In this document: positions 1 through 11,094 of the stretch, piece after piece
Layout: every line of letters begins with the position of its first letter
Numbering within the stretch: the stretch's first letter is position 1
Made by a program: the position numbers and the translations under genes
From: Tremella fuciformis
Lineage: Eukaryota; Basidiomycota; Tremellomycetes; Tremellales; Tremellaceae
Direction of reading: 5' to 3'
Assembly (NCBI GenBank): GCA_032768795.1
Contig: CP136492.1
Location: 1,054,001-1,118,000, forward strand
Length of the DNA: 64,000 bases
The notes under the pieces: model-generated
Told to the model about the DNA's origin: nothing
Seen by the model: only the letters and a program-made list of their open reading frames with translations
Database searches by the model: none

Positions 1-720
1 CTGGTAGAATGCTCAGCGCGCTGCTTGTGCAGTGCGCAATGCTCGAACCGCCTCACACAGCGGGGCGTCCGGTAAGCCCATCCCCGTCTTCGTTATGCTC
101 ATGTGCTCAGAGTCCCTTTGGCCATCCGGCCCATCAACTCCCTAGGCCTAGGGGCATTCTACATGCCCAACGATTCCACTCCTTTGGCTAAAGGACGGTT
201 CATCGCGCTCTACGCCGGCGAGTATATCACAACACCCCAAGCGCGAGCGCGCTGGTCCGCTCCTTCTTTTGCCCCGGCGGACAGCGACGCGGAAGGAAAA
301 GGCAACTACATCTTGTCTCTTCGCGTGGGAACCGCCGGCGATGAGGTGTGGCATATCGACCCCCGGCATCGGGGCAACGTTGGGCGCTTCTTGAACCACT
401 CGTGCGAGCCGAACTGCGTGATACACCTTGTGTACTGGGGCACGGGGGCATTTAGCTGGCCGCGCGCAGCTATTTTTGTGAGATCTGTGGGCCAAGATGA
501 GGCGAGCGCTGATAGGCAGACGAACAGGGTCGTTCAGCCGGGCGAAGAGTTGACTTTTGACTACGCCAACGCGTCGGGAGATACCTCAAATGCCACCCCC
601 TCGTCCGATGGCTTCGACGCTCCTTCAGACGGCGTGGAGGGCACGCGCCATAACAGGGTCAGATGCCTCTGCGGCGCCCAGCGATGTCGCGGCTGGATGC
701 CGTTCGACGAGACCCTCTGA
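1..720 (+). CDS. CLR4: SET-domain histone H3K9 methyltransferase (Clr4/SUV39-like), 3' part
   Basis: Partial at the left edge. Reading runs through 1-71, a short intron (72-110, GTAAGC...CTCAG), then 111-720. The visible protein (226 residues) begins in a cysteine-rich pre-SET stretch (ECSARCLC, QCSNR), continues into the SET core with the RFLNHSCEPN and GEELTFDY motifs, and ends in a post-SET CLCGAQRCRG. This arrangement is that of SUV39/Clr4 enzymes, which methylate histone H3 lysine 9 in heterochromatin; the three post-SET cysteines normally join the NHSC cysteine in holding a zinc ion. The loop between SET halves carries a serine/aspartate-rich insertion. Any chromodomain would lie outside the window, so Clr4 identity rather than another SET-family H3K9 enzyme is an inference. 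Confidence 0.85.
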
Positions 721-757
721 TCTGTGCAATCGTCGATGCGGTATATGCATGGTATAG

Positions 758-3199
758 CTATGCGGGGTATCGTTTCAACATCTTCAACGCCTCTACTGTC
801 GGCTGCGCCACCTCTGGACCCGTTCCCGGCGTCCTCAGCACGTCCATCAAGGACTGCTCGACACCCGCCTTCCTCGCCGCCTGCAGGTGCTGCGATCGCC
901 TGCCCTCATCCAGGTCCACCACATACGACACAAGGTTGAGCACAATGATGACGGCCCGATGAACCAATTCCGGATTCGCCATGTCCGCCTCGCCGTCGCG
1001 CCGGATCTCCCGCACGCCTTCTTCGTCTTCGGCAGGCTCGTCGGGTTGCATCATCTCCTCCACCCTTTCCCAGGCGCCACGCGACTCGGCCCCGCCCAAG
1101 CTCAGCAGGATCTCGCATGCCTTCTTGCTTTCTGTCAACACAGCCAGGGCGCCGCCTGCTGCTAAGCGCGTAGGTAGGTCGTCGCAGTTGGCTAGAGCGC
1201 CCAGAACGCCCAGTCGAGATTTGGCGCGCCCGTTCCCGTCTTCTCCGGCCCAAAGAGCGAAGCCTTTCTCGGACGCTACGAGATTGCACACCAGCTGCGT
1301 CGCGGCTCGTCGCACCAGGGGGTTCGAGTCCAGCATGAGCTCCTCGATCTTGATGAGGATACGTGTCGGCTCTTTCGTGCTCGAGAACATCCCGCCAGCC
1401 TCGTAGGGCAACGTGGCGTCCAATATGCGATTCGAGATTTCGGGAGAGAGCGATGCCAGATTGGTCAGCGCCATGCACGCCTCGAAGGCCAGTAGGGAGG
1501 CGGGCTGCACGAGGAGGCGGTACAGCGGGGTGAGGGCGTTGAGTGATGTGATCATGTGCGGCGGAGGGAACAGGAGGTGTGGCGGGGTGGTAATGGTCAA
1601 CTTGGCCAGCGCTTGGAATGCAGGTAGAGCCGGTTGTATCGTGTCTGGCGATGCAGCGAGATCATTCGATTTGGAGCTGCTCGATTTCGCAGGTCGAGGG
1701 AGAAGATCTCGGACAACGCCAGACAGGACCTTGAATCCACCTTCTCTGAGGAAGACGGCTCGGTTCTTCACGTCTTCCGCAAAGTTCAGGCAGAGTTTGC
1801 CAATAGCCTCCTTGACCCTCCTGCTCTCTGCCCTGGCCAATCCGCGCAATGCGCGCACTCCACCAGCGGCAATGACCAGGCGTACACGCTCTTCGACGGC
1901 CGGGGCGACTTCCAGAGGATCGTCCTGTGTCGACTGCGCTCCTTTCTTGCCTATGGCCATCTGCCGTAGTTTGGCGATCTGTTCGTCTTCGGCAGACAAG
2001 ACCGGTTTGGGCGACGTGAGGTTGACGAGAATTGTTGTCACTCCATAGCAGACTCCAAGGTCGACCGGCGATGCATCCGGCACAATGTCCATACTGCCGC
2101 GAGGCGTGACGGGTAGACTACCTCCTTTCAGTTCCGGCACGGGCGATAATTTCGTGAGGGCTTTAAGAAAGGCTTGGTCGTGTGCCATGAAGTCCTTGAC
2201 AGTAGGCTTGGTGGACAGGATGGACAGCCCTTCCAGAGTTTGTAGCAGTGTCGACGTTTCGCTTGGACCCAGATGCTTCAAGTGCTCCATCAGCGTCCGG
2301 CAGTGCACCGAGATCTCTTCCGGATCGCTCTCGCCGGCCGAGGGGTCGAGACCCATATCGTTGGGTGCGGCGGACAATTTGGCCAAGGCGCTGCTTGCTA
2401 GCACGCTGATACTGCCTTTGAAGCCTGCATTGACCACGCCGCGTAGCCACTCGTCGCATCTGCCTCGGACGAGCTGGCGGCCGGCTTTCGTACTTGCGGC
2501 GGCGGCGAGCAGCTCGGCCAAGGCATACTGCAGATCCGAGGGGAGCTCTGCAGCTTCGAGCAAGACAGCAAGCGGATCAAGGGGCTGCTCAGACCCTTCA
2601 TCGAGAGGGGATGAGAGAGCTTGAGTGACCGCAGTCGGCTGGAGGGGATAGAGCGACGTTGCAAGCGCCACGAAGGGGATGTAGACTTTTGGGTCAACGT
2701 CGTCGGTTTCCTGCTCGGTGGACACGATGAACGTTGTCTTGAGAAACGGCAGGATGGCGTCGACAACAGCTTGAATGCGAGCCGTCTCGTCCGGGTACAG
2801 TCTCGACAGGTGCTCGGACCATTTCGACAAGGCTAGAAACGCGACTGATTTGGCGTCTTTGGAGGCGCTCGGCGTGAGTGATGCCGCGAGTAGGGTCACG
2901 TCCTCCTGCGACAATGCCTGTCTCGGTGCTCGGCCGGAAGCGAGACGTCTGAGGAGACCTCGCAGGTCGTCGTCGGCCGTCCCACCCGTCATCTCTGTGG
3001 CGCCATGGTCGTAACTGCGGTTGATGTAGAAAGCATGGCCTGCGGTCGTGGACGTTGACGATGTGGAGGTTGGTTTCTCACGGTGTGTCACTGCGTTGCT
3101 TCGGTAGACGCGCTCGGGAAGTAGCGGTGCCAGCAGGATAGAGTTCTTCTCGCTCTCCCTCCCAACGCAGCCAGGAGCTGCTGGAGCCCTCAAAGACAT
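758..3199 (-). CDS. SHE4: UCS-domain myosin chaperone (She4/Cro1/Rng3, UNC-45 family)
   Basis: One long uninterrupted frame of 813 codons. The body is armadillo-like helical repeats matching the UNC-45/CRO1/She4 central and UCS regions: repeated segments such as LCLNFAEDVKNRAVF, ALTNLASLSPEI, VRRAATQLVCNLVAS and RLAAGGALAVLTE, the last being characteristic of this family. These proteins bind and fold myosin motor heads and are needed for actin-based transport, endocytosis and cytokinesis. No TPR domain is present, as usual in fungal members. The first 69 codons are low-complexity and look like translated leader; Met70 (start at 2992) is a more plausible initiator and would leave 300 nt to the divergent KEX2 start. 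It converges with the SET gene, 37 nt apart. Confidence 0.85.
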   Translation of the reverse strand: MSLRAPAAPGCVGRESEKNSILLAPLLPERVYRSNAVTHREKPTSTSSTSTTAGHAFYINRSYDHGATEMTGGTADDDLRGLLRRLASGRAPRQALSQEDVTLLAASLTPSASKDAKSVAFLALSKWSEHLSRLYPDETARIQAVVDAILPFLKTTFIVSTEQETDDVDPKVYIPFVALATSLYPLQPTAVTQALSSPLDEGSEQPLDPLAVLLEAAELPSDLQYALAELLAAAASTKAGRQLVRGRCDEWLRGVVNAGFKGSISVLASSALAKLSAAPNDMGLDPSAGESDPEEISVHCRTLMEHLKHLGPSETSTLLQTLEGLSILSTKPTVKDFMAHDQAFLKALTKLSPVPELKGGSLPVTPRGSMDIVPDASPVDLGVCYGVTTILVNLTSPKPVLSAEDEQIAKLRQMAIGKKGAQSTQDDPLEVAPAVEERVRLVIAAGGVRALRGLARAESRRVKEAIGKLCLNFAEDVKNRAVFLREGGFKVLSGVVRDLLPRPAKSSSSKSNDLAASPDTIQPALPAFQALAKLTITTPPHLLFPPPHMITSLNALTPLYRLLVQPASLLAFEACMALTNLASLSPEISNRILDATLPYEAGGMFSSTKEPTRILIKIEELMLDSNPLVRRAATQLVCNLVASEKGFALWAGEDGNGRAKSRLGVLGALANCDDLPTRLAAGGALAVLTESKKACEILLSLGGAESRGAWERVEEMMQPDEPAEDEEGVREIRRDGEADMANPELVHRAVIIVLNLVSYVVDLDEGRRSQHLQAARKAGVEQSLMDVLRTPGTGPEVAQPTVEALKMLKRYPA

Positions 3200-3294
3200 C
3201 TTACAGCTCGTGTCTGGCTCGCCGACCGACCATTAAGGCGCCTGGCAGCGCTCGTCTCTCCTGTCGTAATACTGCCCTGCGAGCTCCATCCGCC

Positions 3295-6200
3295 ATGCTC
3301 GTCTCCGCCCTCTTCCCCCTGCTCGCCCTGCTGCTCCTGCCGCCATCAGCCATAGCCGACGTCTCGCCCCGACGGCCGCACGCGAGAACGTATGATACTC
3401 ATCAGTATTACACATTGGAGCTCGACCCGGCCGCATCGATACCATTCGCGGAAGCCGTATCGGCGTCTCTCGGCGTCGAGCTTGTCGAGCCTCTCGGAGA
3501 GCTGGCAGGCCACTGGCTGGTCCGGAGAGAAGGAAGCACGCCTCATGCGCACGAGCTGCATACACGAGCTCTCACCTCGGATCCTGTGGTATCCAGATGG
3601 CGGACCTTGAGGCGCTCGGCTGCTCGCCGGCGTGACTCTTCCTCAAAATCGTCAGAACTACGCTCTCTCACCCCGCTTCACCTGCGCAAGCGCTCCAAAC
3701 GGGATTCGCATCTGCCCTTATTGGGGCGTAGCCCATTGCGTGGTGGAGGTAGCGAGTATCACCCGTCCAGACAAGACGACAAGGAGCTCCTCTTCGCGCA
3801 GAATGACCTGCATCTGGTCGATCCCATGTTGAATCAGCAATGGCATCTCATCAATACCGAATTGCCAGAAGTCGAGCTCAACGTCACGGGCGTCTGGGCG
3901 ACTGGGAATCACGGGGAGGGTGTGAAGGTCGTCATTGTGGACGATGGTCTGGATATGCATTCGGACGATCTGAAAGACAACTTTGTGAGTCACTCGTTTC
4001 CCCAGGCGACTAAAGTGTCGATATCACATTTCCTGCACACATAGGCTCACAAGCAGTATCCTGACGGATCTTATGACTTCAACGACCACACAGAGCTCCC
4101 CGAGCCTCGACTCAGCGATGACCAGCACGGAACACGATGTGCTGGAGAGATCGCTGCTGTGCCGAACGATGTCTGCGGAGTCGGGGTGGCATATAAAGCC
4201 AAAATCGCTGGAGTCCGGATCCTCTCGGCGCCCATCTCAGATGCAGATGAGGCTGCAGCACTCAACTACGCCTACCAGCTGAATGAGATCTACTCGTGCT
4301 CCTGGGGTCCGCCGGATGATGGCAAATCCATGGAAGCACCGGAGGGTGTCATCCTCAAAGCTCTGGTCAATGGGGTGCAGAATGGGCGGGATGGGAAGGG
4401 CTCCATCTTCGTTTTTGCGGCTGGAAATGGCGGCGGCATGGACGATCAGTGCAACTTTGACGGCTACACAAATTCAATCTTCAGCATCACGGTCGGAGCT
4501 GTCGATCGGAAAGGTCTTCACCCCTACTATTCGGAACAATGTGCTGCCATGATGATGGTGGCGCCTAGTTCTGGCAGTGGCGATCACATTGTTGGTTCTG
4601 ATTTGCGGTGCCCTGCGGAGATTCTAACGCGCAGCACACCACCGATGTTGGCAAGGACAAGTGTGCCCACACTCACGGAGGGACATCTGCAGCAGCGCCC
4701 CTGGCTGCAGGCCTCTTTGCTTTGGCCCTGAACGTCAGGTCAGTCAATCGTCTGCTATGTGGAGGTCTCGGCTGATAGGCAGACCCGAGCTCACATGGCG
4801 GGACTTTCAGCACATTGCCGTGCGCAACTCTGTATTCTTTGCGCCAGATGATCCGACTTGGGAGAAGACGTCTGTTGGTCGCCAATTCAGTTACAAGTGT
4901 CAGCTTGCACCTTGGTCACCGCCGTAAGCTGACTTGGCAGATGGTTATGGACGCGCGGACGCTGGTCGCTTCGTCGAAGCCGCACAGACTTGGTCACTAG
5001 TCAAACCCCAAGCTTGGTTCGATTCGCCGGCTGTCTACCTCCCTCTCACCAACCCTCCTGCCTCAGAGGCCGGTCAGGCGAAGCGACAGGACGATACTGA
5101 AACAGAAACGGAAGGCAGCAGTGATGATGGCGAGATCCCTACGGCAGGCGAAACAGAGCCAGAACCCGTGGCGACCCCCGAGCCGCAGGGATCCTTCTTG
5201 ACTTCCGACGGTGTGTCGAGCACTTTCGAGGTGACTTCGCAAATGCTCAAAGACTCCAACTTCGAGACTTTGGAGCATGTGACGGTGCGCGTCTGGATCG
5301 AGCACCAGCGCCGTGGAGACGTCGAGGTGCAGCTCACCAGTCCAAACGGGATTATGAGTGTCTTGGCCAGGCAAAGGCGTTTTGACGAGGCCGATTCCGG
5401 GTTCCCGGGTTGGAAGTTCATGTCTCTCAAGCACTGGTCAGCTCGCTCCCGCTCAACTTAGCTAAAGCTGATTGATATAGGGAGGAGAACCCGATCGGAA
5501 CTTGGACGATCAAAGTCACGGATGCCGCAAACCCCGAAAAGACTGGACGCTTCATTGCCTGGTCTCTCCAGCTTTGGGGCGAGTGCATCGATGCATCTGC
5601 CGCTCGTCTGTGGGCGCCGGCAGAGGAGGGAGAACCAGACGAGGAAGAGACGGGCTCCGAGGCGACCGCGACATATTCGCAGAAACCCAAACCGACTGAA
5701 CACCTGCCCGGAGACCATGGCTCAGCGACTGGCGAGACAGACCAGCCCGGAATCGCGTTGCCTACTCCTCAACCTGGTGGCGGCTCCGATGAAGATGTCA
5801 CGGAGCCAGGAGAAGGCGACGAAGATGAGCACATCGATGAAGGCTGGTTCAGCGGCATCGAGTCTCTCAACTCGTCGTCCGCTTGGATAGCTGGGGCAGG
5901 TATGCTCGTGGTTCTTGCCGGAGCGGGGACCGGCGCGTTCTTCTTCTTCCGCGCGAGAAGAAGAAATCGCAACCCGTTCGGCTTGGCGAACAACGGAGAA
6001 GGTGCCCGCGGGGCTTACCAACCCGTGTCAGACGACGTGCCCATGGGTATTCTCGACAGGGGTCGACGGAAGCTGGGCATGGGTGGCCGCGCTGGGCAAG
6101 GGGCGGGGTCGAAAGACCTCTACGATGCGTTCGGGGAGGAGAGCGACGAGGAGAGCGATGATGATGCCGGCGAGAGGACAGCTCTGCGGTATCACGACGA

Positions 6201-6438
6201 CTTTCTCGAGGACGACCACGACCACGAACAGCCACCGAGAGAGGCCGGCGCACAGACGCCGCAGTACCGGGACGAGCCCGACCACGGTCATGAATCGCCG
6301 GCGCACGAGCAGCAAGAGCCCGATGACGATGCAGAGAAGAGGCAGCGTGTCAAGCGGGAAGAAGGCGGTGGGGAAAGCGCGAGCGGCTCGAGTGGTTCAT
6401 GGCAGGATGCTGCGGAGGAAGTCAGCGTATCGCGCTGA
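3295..6438 (+). CDS. KEX2: Kexin-type proprotein convertase
   Basis: Six exons: 3295-3984, 4045-4590, 4635-4738, 4783-4898, 4941-5436, 5481-6438, giving 969 residues. Order: signal peptide (1-21), propeptide with a dibasic cleavage site near residues 135-136, subtilisin catalytic domain with Asp near 216 (VDDGLD), His near 258 (DDQHGTRCAGE), oxyanion Asn (AAGNGGG) and Ser near 430 (THGGTSAAAP), a P domain, an acidic Ser/Thr/Pro linker, one membrane span (about 783-808) and a long acidic cytosolic tail. Kexins cut secretory precursors after Lys-Arg in the late Golgi. All catalytic residues are present, so activity is expected. Exon 2 reads without a stop straight through the His and oxyanion sites; the GTTGGT donor at 4591 is weak but demanded by continuity. 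Confidence 0.95.
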
Positions 6439-7251
6439 AGGGGTTGGCGGTTTGTTGATTTCGCGCTTTGCATTTTTCCCGGCTTCCATTCTCATACGCA
6501 TACACCCAGAGCGCATCGATGGCATTGCATCTTGTGAACAGCTCGGCCGTCATCGGCGTCGCCGAGCTGCTGTTGCTGCGGAGGGGTGCTGGTTCATCGT
6601 GACCCTTTTGTGCCTGTCCCAACTGACGAGACCCGAAGGGGCGGGCCATTGCCATCGACGCCACTCACCATGCTAGAGCCTCTTCCCTTTCCCTAGGTTG
6701 CTCTTCTATCATTCATCGCATTGGCATTGGCTTCGATCAGATTTCCGCACTCGCTCGTCACCCATTCCCACTTCCACGTCGCCTCTGCATTCCCTCAGCA
6801 CACACCGAGGCCGAAAAGCAGGAAAAAGGCAGTGCCCCCTCATCGGACAAACATCGCCTCCTCGCCCTCGCCCTCGCCCTCCCTCCACGCGTCTTGTCTT
6901 ATCTGGTGGCAACAGTCTCATCTTCATCTCCGTCATTGATCGACTCCGACACTCCCACGCACCGTATCGTATCGAGCCCGCACCAAGGAGGTGCTCGACT
7001 CTTTTCTGCCCGCTGGCGCTGTCGGCCGGGCGCTCGGTACGGGATACGGGAGCGACGTCGCGTTTCACCCCGTGTTGCGAAAGGAGGTTTCTCAAGGGGC
7101 CCTCTGTCCAGGCGTCGTCGCCAGGCTGCTCGTAGCCAAGCGGGCCAGCGTATTGTGCATCAACCTAGACGGCTCAGCGGTCGCCCGACCTCGTCTCGTC
7201 GTTGTGAACGGCTCCACTCGTTGCTACACTTGAGGACAGACGAGAGGCAGG
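6439..7251. other. Intergenic region between KEX2 and the next gene
   Basis: About 810 nt. It is pyrimidine-rich from about 6690 to 7000, as promoters and 5' leaders of this genome tend to be. No RNA gene or conserved reading frame recognised. Confidence 0.5.
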
Positions 7252-8834
7252 ATGGCTGGTGAGCGCAGCGTCACCTCCCTATGGACGAGCGAGTGCTGAT
7301 GCGTTTCTCCCTGCGCCCCTTTGACCTGCGTTGTTGCTCAACCTGCCTGCTATGCTCCACTATGCGCCTGTCTGACCGCCTACAGCGATATATACGGTGT
7401 CAGTTGGCCGCCGGGCTGGACACTGCGTGTACCTCGTACTGACGCCCAGCTTCACCTCGCCGCACCATGCGCCGATGCCGAATCACCTCCCGACGCTCAT
7501 CGTCACACCGCACGGTGCGCCCTTCGTTGAGTGATGAAGATAAAGCTAACAAGCGCAGGCCAGCCAAATTCCATCCTCTACACCTATCTGTGGGTCATAC
7601 CTCCGGTCCTCGCAAGCTCAGCTGACACTCAGACATACCGAAGAGGTGAACTTCGCTCGAACATCATAGTGTCGGCTGCGAGGCTGACGGGCAGAACCGC
7701 GTCAACTACCTGCTCACTCCCTCCCCGCAAGGCGATCTCTGCGTCGCCAAGCTCTTCCCGCCTAATCGCTCCTCGTCCGCATCATCATCTTCGAAACAGC
7801 ACAACAACGTCGTTCGATGTGAGGCATCGAGAGATCTGCGGTGGACCATCGAGAACACCGGCGTTGTATCACCGATCTACAAGATCGTCAACCAGGACGA
7901 CACCCCGTTGTACCAGATCAGCAAGCCGAATCCGAACGCTGAATTCTGGACCATGTTCTACTTCAAATACGCCGGACACCAGATTCCGCCAAAACGCATA
8001 GAGGTGGGTCTGCAGGACTATGCAGAGGAGATTAGACGTTGACTTTGCAGTTTGGCAAAGTCGCCAAGAACCCCGGGGAGAAAGGCGGCGGGACGAGGAT
8101 ATCGATCACCGGCAAGACCGAGGACGAGAAGCAGGTCTGGCAGACGCTCGGAGTGGGAAATGAGGATTGCGTGGAATGGGTCGTCTGCTGCGCATGTCTG
8201 AATCTCCTCGAGTAGGTCTCAGCTCCCACCTCCTCCTCTGAAGCTGACATCCAGCGACCAAATATTGCAAGCTGCCGAGAAATCCAAGCCCGCAGCCGCC
8301 CCCGCATCCACCTCGTCTCCCGCTTCGACCGCCCGCTCATCGCCCGCCCCAGCGGTAGCCTCGACTCTACGCGCCGCACCTCCAGGCCAGCCAGCTCGTA
8401 ATGGTGGTGGCCGTTCCCCGCTCGGCGGTCCAGGTATCGCCTCGACCGCCCCGAGTCCAGCATCGAACCTCAGTCAAACATATCGCAATAATCCACCGCC
8501 TATGCGCGGCGGCCCCGTGGGCGGCGCCAGTTCGTACCGCGGCGATCCGCGAGCCCAGCAACCCCCTCCGCCGCATCAACAGCACAGACCTATAATGCCG
8601 CCATCGCAGGGCTCTAACGGGCGTCCCGCCATGCCGTCGCAAGGCCGGCCAGGACCCGGCCATCCGCCACAACAGCCCGGCTACGGTCCCGGACCTGGTG
8701 GGCCGCCGCGAGGTGGCCCGGGCGGCGCGATTCTCCCGAGTCAACAGATGGCACAGCAGCAGCGGAACGGCAATATGGGCCCTGGGGGTGCACCGATGCG
8801 CGGCCCGCCCCAAGCTGCTGGCAGGAGATTCTAG
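7252..8834 (+). CDS. Conserved fungal protein of unknown function, Pro/Gly-rich tail
   Basis: Seven exons: 7252-7258, 7386-7514, 7559-7589, 7633-7645, 7695-8003, 8051-8211, 8255-8834; the lengths sum to exactly 410 codons, supporting the model. The N-terminal 225 residues look like a folded domain, with highly protein-like segments such as YKIVNQDDTPLYQISKPNPN, FWTMFYFKYAGHQIPPKRIE and a KTEDEKQVWQTLGVGNEDCVEW stretch. I recall similar uncharacterised proteins in other fungi but cannot name a family. The last 185 residues are low-complexity Ala/Ser then Pro/Gly/Gln, probably disordered. The first coding exon is only 7 nt and the fourth 13 nt. No signal peptide or membrane span is evident. Confidence 0.75.
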
Positions 8835-9347
8835 GCCTCCTCTGGAATGCCATCACGACACCCGATCTACCGACTATAATCGTCGTTGTATATAAATGAC
8901 TACCTGGGTGAGACGCCAGACCGATCATTGATACCCCGGTCATGATTGATTCCTCTTCGACCATCCAACCTTTTTGGCATGACGATCCGGGCAGTCGTGA
9001 GTAGACATGCATCTTCATTGATGACCCCCTCACTCTCTGCTGATGGCCTTTACGAGCTGGGACGTGGAGTTCATTTCCTCGTGAACTTGACGCTTTCGCT
9101 TTTCAGCCAAGATACATTATTTCATTCGGGACATTTTGACGATTACAGACAACAATTGCGGCTGCTTCTCTCATGTCACCCAGACAGTAATGGCAGTGTG
9201 CAGACCTGGCAATGGTGCCCTCGGTTCTTGCATTGATGGAGGACAAATGATCGCCCCTCACTGGCCTTTTACGACATTAACTCCCAGTCACACAACACTA
9301 TGATCAGTTTCAGACGTGTTCCGTTGTAAGAGCTCAGCTTACTCACC
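8835..9347. other. Intergenic region between convergent genes
   Basis: About 510 nt between two convergent gene ends. No coding or RNA feature recognised; it should hold the two 3' ends. Confidence 0.5.
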
Positions 9348-10532
9348 TCAGATCGAAGCGTAGGAAATCTCTTTTGGATTGTGCAGTACTTTTGGAGGTG
9401 GCAGTGCGATCCATTCGCCCTCGGCCATCGAAGCGGCGGCCGTGTCCGATGTCCACTGTGCCATCGCAGCCTCGAAGGTATCTGAACCCCACATGCTCTC
9501 ACGCAAGGTCATGTTGACGGCGGCCTGAGGGTCAACAGGGCGACACTTTCGCCCAACCGCCGAGAGTATGACTGACCTCGCCACTATAGTCGTACCCTTT
9601 GAGGTTCGCAGGCGCCGACACGCATCTCTGGTTCGGCTCTGGCCAGTAATCCGAGCAGTCCAGCTGGCAAGCGTCGTCCACGTGCATATGACCGCCAAGT
9701 GGGTCGCTCAGGATGGCGGTCCATTCCGCTCGCCACTTCTCCTGTTCCGGGTCGCTCCAGAGGGGGTGTAGTGCCCAATGGTCCACGTCGAATATCGCGA
9801 CCAGCTCTGCCATCGCCGGCGGGTCGATGGGCGGTGTGTACCGCAGCAGAGGTCGCTTGACATTATAGTTGCACTCGGTGGCTTCGAACAGGCGGATGTC
9901 GAACTCGACTCGGAGGGCCTCTTCCGATGGACGATAGATGATGGGAGATTCCGGGAAGAAGATCTGCAGCGTGAGTTCCGGTTGGGCTCACAAAGGAGAG
10001 TGCCGACTGGGTTGCAGGAGTGGCCGGCATCGAATCCACGAGGCAGGAGCACGGGGTCTGCTACTGGGAGCACGGTAGAGCATTCTAGAGGGCTCTTGAT
10101 GATTATCTTCGCGCTCGGTTTGGCAACTGGTATGTGGGGTGCCCATTGGCATGACCCGAGGGGCGCGACGAACCAGTCCTGGAGAGGAGGCCCCTTCTCG
10201 TCAGCCGCGCAACGCGGCAAGGCGACTCTGAGCGGGGGGCTTACCGGGGTACGAGGCGGACTGAGAGGTCGAGGAGCGAAGTGCATCATCTCGGGCGAAG
10301 GAGGTCCGGCGTCCCATATCTGAGCGTGAGCCGGGCACAATCTCCACGCGCCGTCGATCGCCCCTACCAGTTGGGAAGGAGATGGCGCCGGACACCGGAT
10401 GTCGTAAGAATCAAACGCCTCCGAGAACGAGGTGACGATGGCGCCGTCGTACCTCTTGCCGATGAAGCAGGTCAGGAGCCCGTCGTCTGTGTCGTAGAAT
10501 TCGAGCATGAGGAGGGTGATGATGTCCATCAT
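9348..10532 (-). CDS. Hypothetical protein, three exons
   Basis: Exons 10532-10008, 9963-9577 and 9524-9348 join in phase to 362 residues. I do not recognise a family. The N-terminal region carries short hydrophobic runs and a Pro-rich loop; the middle contains a confident-looking sequence with several cysteines (DDACQLDCSDYWPEPNQRC); the C-terminus is mixed. The upstream frame is open for 87 more codons with hydrophobic low-complexity content, but the MetMet at 10532 is the best start. Both introns have GTCxGx/GTCAGT donors and small size typical of this genome. Function is unknown; the cysteines hint at an oxidising compartment, but no clear signal peptide follows the chosen start. Confidence 0.6.
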
Positions 10533-11094
10533 GGCGGGTCGCGGGACCTGCGGTGGCGAAGGTGACGAGGCAGTCGCTGGCGAGGGGGAAGAGGGAAGAC
10601 CTAGGTATATAACGTGAACAATGACAAGTAATACGTGGAGCAGACAAGACGTAGGTAAGAGGAGAGAGTAGATTGTTGAAGAGAAGGAGAAGAGGAATGA
10701 GGAGAGTGACAAGAGCGGGGTCCCGATTGGACAGCGATGGTGATTAGCCTCCGTGACCTCACCCGCCCATGGAGGACGATCCCCACGAAGCATCCGCGCC
10801 GACGAGGGACTGTCAGGCCTGTGTGTCGCTGTGTGCGTACATGTGTTTGAGCAGCAGACCCAATGACATCTCGCTGCATTGTCACTTCTTCATTCATGAA
10901 AGCTGCTCTCATCGCTACGAATATTAGGTTCTGCGAAGCATTGGGATGACCCTGAAAATCAGCCGCGTGCACGGGCCCATCCTCGTCATCCACCATCTTC
11001 ACTCTTCGACATTACATTCCTTTTTGCACTTTGTACTTTGTCTCTCGACCCCTCCTCCTTATACGTCTACTCGTGACAGCTCATACATCTCAGC
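10533..11094. other. Divergent promoter region upstream of MND1
   Basis: About 560 nt between divergent starts, with T/C-rich stretches near 11000-11080 just before the MND1 start. No RNA gene or conserved frame seen. Confidence 0.45.
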
